Below, piece by piece: positions 63,118 through 64,000 of a stretch of DNA of 64,000 nt (position 1 is its first letter; every line of letters begins with the position of its first letter). The DNA lies in contig CAVRTQ010000024.1 of NCBI GenBank assembly GCA_963724195.1, forward strand, positions 62,001 through 126,000, given 5' to 3'. Origin of the DNA: Solirubrobacter sp963724195 (GTDB lineage: Bacteria > Actinomycetota > Thermoleophilia > Solirubrobacterales > Solirubrobacteraceae). Both the position numbers and the translations under genes were made by a program. The notes beneath the pieces are model-generated. The model saw only the letters and a list, made by a program, of their open reading frames with translations. It ran no database searches and was not told the origin of the DNA.

Positions 63118-64000
63118 AGAGCCTTTGATCGTAGAAGGAGCGCGATCGACGGCACGAGGAAGATCCGGATCAGGAACGTGTCCACCAGCAGCCCGAGCGC
63201 CACGGTGAAGCCGACCTGGAAAAGGCTCTCGAGCTCGGTGGCGAGCAGCGTGCAGAACGTGCCGGCCAGGATCAGGCCCGCGCTCGTGATCACGCCGCCG
63301 GTGCGTTCGAGGCCGATGATCACGGCGTCCTCGTGGCTGTGATCCCGCCTGGCCTCCTTGATCCGGGTGAGCAGGAAGACGTTGTAATCGACGCCCAGCG
63401 CGACCAGGAAGATGAACGTGAACAGCGGCATCGCCGGGTCCGTCTCCGGGAAGATGAAGGCGGAGACGCCGAGCGCGAAGGCGTAGGACAGGATCACCGT
63501 CGCGACCGCGTAGATCGGCGCGACCAGGCTGCGCAGCAGCACGGCGACGATCAGGAACACGAGCGCGAGCGCGAGCGGGATGATGAGGCGCGCGTCGCGG
63601 GAGAGCGCGGTCTCGGAGTCCAGCACCTCCGCCGTCGGGCCGCCGACCATGGCCTGCGGGCTGAACTTCTTCGCGTTCTCGCGCAGGAGCGGGATGGCCG
63701 CGGTCGCCATGCTCGGTGAACGGGTCCTGCAGGAGCGTGATGCGGATCAGCGCGAGCTTGCCGTCGCGCGAGGACCCGGCGAGGTCGACGCTCTGCGCCT
63801 GGTCCATCCCGAGCAGCGCGAAGTTGTCGCCCGTGGCGATCGCCTGCGGGACGAGCAGGTCCACCGGGCCGGGCTGGCCGGGCGGGAACTTGGCCTGCAG
63901 GATGCGCAGGCCCTCGACGGACTCCGGCGTCTCCCGGAACTGCTCGCTGAAGTCGAGCGTGCCCTGTTCCTTGAGGTTGCCGAGCGCGCCGGCGACGAGC
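63114..64000 (-). CDS. MMPL-family membrane transporter, C-terminal part (cut by right edge)
   Basis: C-terminal ~295 residues of an RND/MMPL lipid or drug transporter. LIIPLALALVFLIVAVLLRS, SLVAPIYAVATVILSYAFAL, PLFTFIFLVALGVDYNVFLL (the GxDYxxF proton-relay motif typical of MMPL), EDAVIIGLERTGGVITSAGL and VGFTVALGLLVDTFLIR are family signatures. A frame break near 63715 separates the extracellular loop part (PESVEGLRILQAKFPPGQPG). The gene starts beyond position 64000. Confidence 0.85.

Overview
The window is very GC-rich (G or C at almost every third codon position), densely packed and rich in 4-bp ATGA/GTGA gene overlaps. It looks like a high-GC actinobacterial chromosome. F420-linked enzymes (an Fgd-like F420 glucose-6-phosphate dehydrogenase and a second luciferase-like oxidoreductase), a PhaC-type PHA synthase, a paa oxygenase cluster and a giant Ig-repeat exoprotein together suggest Thermoleophilia/Solirubrobacterales. 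That placement is inference. I see no rRNA, tRNA, CRISPR array, insertion sequence or prophage.

Layout. 1-6.2 kb: 5' part of a giant secreted protein on the minus strand, with two cupredoxin domains followed by 20 Ig-like repeats, running off the left edge. 6.4-12.9 kb: a tight six-gene minus-strand operon for CoA-dependent aerobic aromatic degradation of the 2-aminobenzoyl-CoA type (FAD monooxygenase/OYE fusion, SDR, enoyl-CoA hydratase, acyl-CoA dehydrogenase, aryl-CoA ligase, RidA-like protein). 12.9-17.1 kb: sugar isomerase/epimerase-like protein, GntR and TetR regulators, HD-GYP/MerR-type fusion, SRPBCC protein. 17.1-17.8 kb: a non-coding stretch with two diverged ~140-bp direct repeats and a nested palindrome. 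17.8-23.9 kb: aldehyde dehydrogenase, aryl-CoA ligase and PaaI-type thioesterase, divergent from paaA-paaD-paaB-paaC and a detached PaaD zinc ribbon. 24-28 kb: citrate synthase, CGNR regulator, SDR, response regulator. 28-31.5 kb: aromatic amino acid ammonia-lyase with PAL-like selectivity residues, and a secreted protein. 31.6-40.8 kb: three MFS exporters, each with or near a regulator or operator, VOC protein, SOS-controlled dinB, serine hydrolase. 40.8-42.7 kb: Fgd-like enzyme plus lactonase. 42.7-45.5 kb: DUF6510-like protein, flavin reductase, CAP protein, molybdopterin oxidoreductase. 45.5-52 kb: GT2-GtrA fusion, murein endopeptidase, two-component system, F420 oxidoreductase, unknown protein. 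52-56.6 kb: acyl-CoA synthetase divergent from a PHA operon. 56.6-61.8 kb: MDR dehydrogenase, proline dehydrogenase, P5C dehydrogenase, PucR regulator. 61.8-64 kb: FprA-type ferredoxin reductase and an MMPL transporter cut by the right edge.

How the genes work together. Much of the window feeds aromatic and amino acids into CoA-thioester pathways: phenylalanine or another aromatic amino acid (lyase), aromatic acids (two ligases), phenylacetyl-CoA (Paa epoxidase) and aminobenzoate (abm-like operon). Products enter the TCA cycle (citrate synthase) or could be stored as PHA. Proline enters through the PRODH/P5CDH pair. Reduced F420 would come from Fgd.

Quality warning. At least 25 conserved genes or domains are interrupted by single-base frame changes. 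In nearly every case the protein continues perfectly in another frame with normal codon use. I treat these as probable indel errors in the assembly and annotate whole genes across them; the coordinates of such genes are outer limits.
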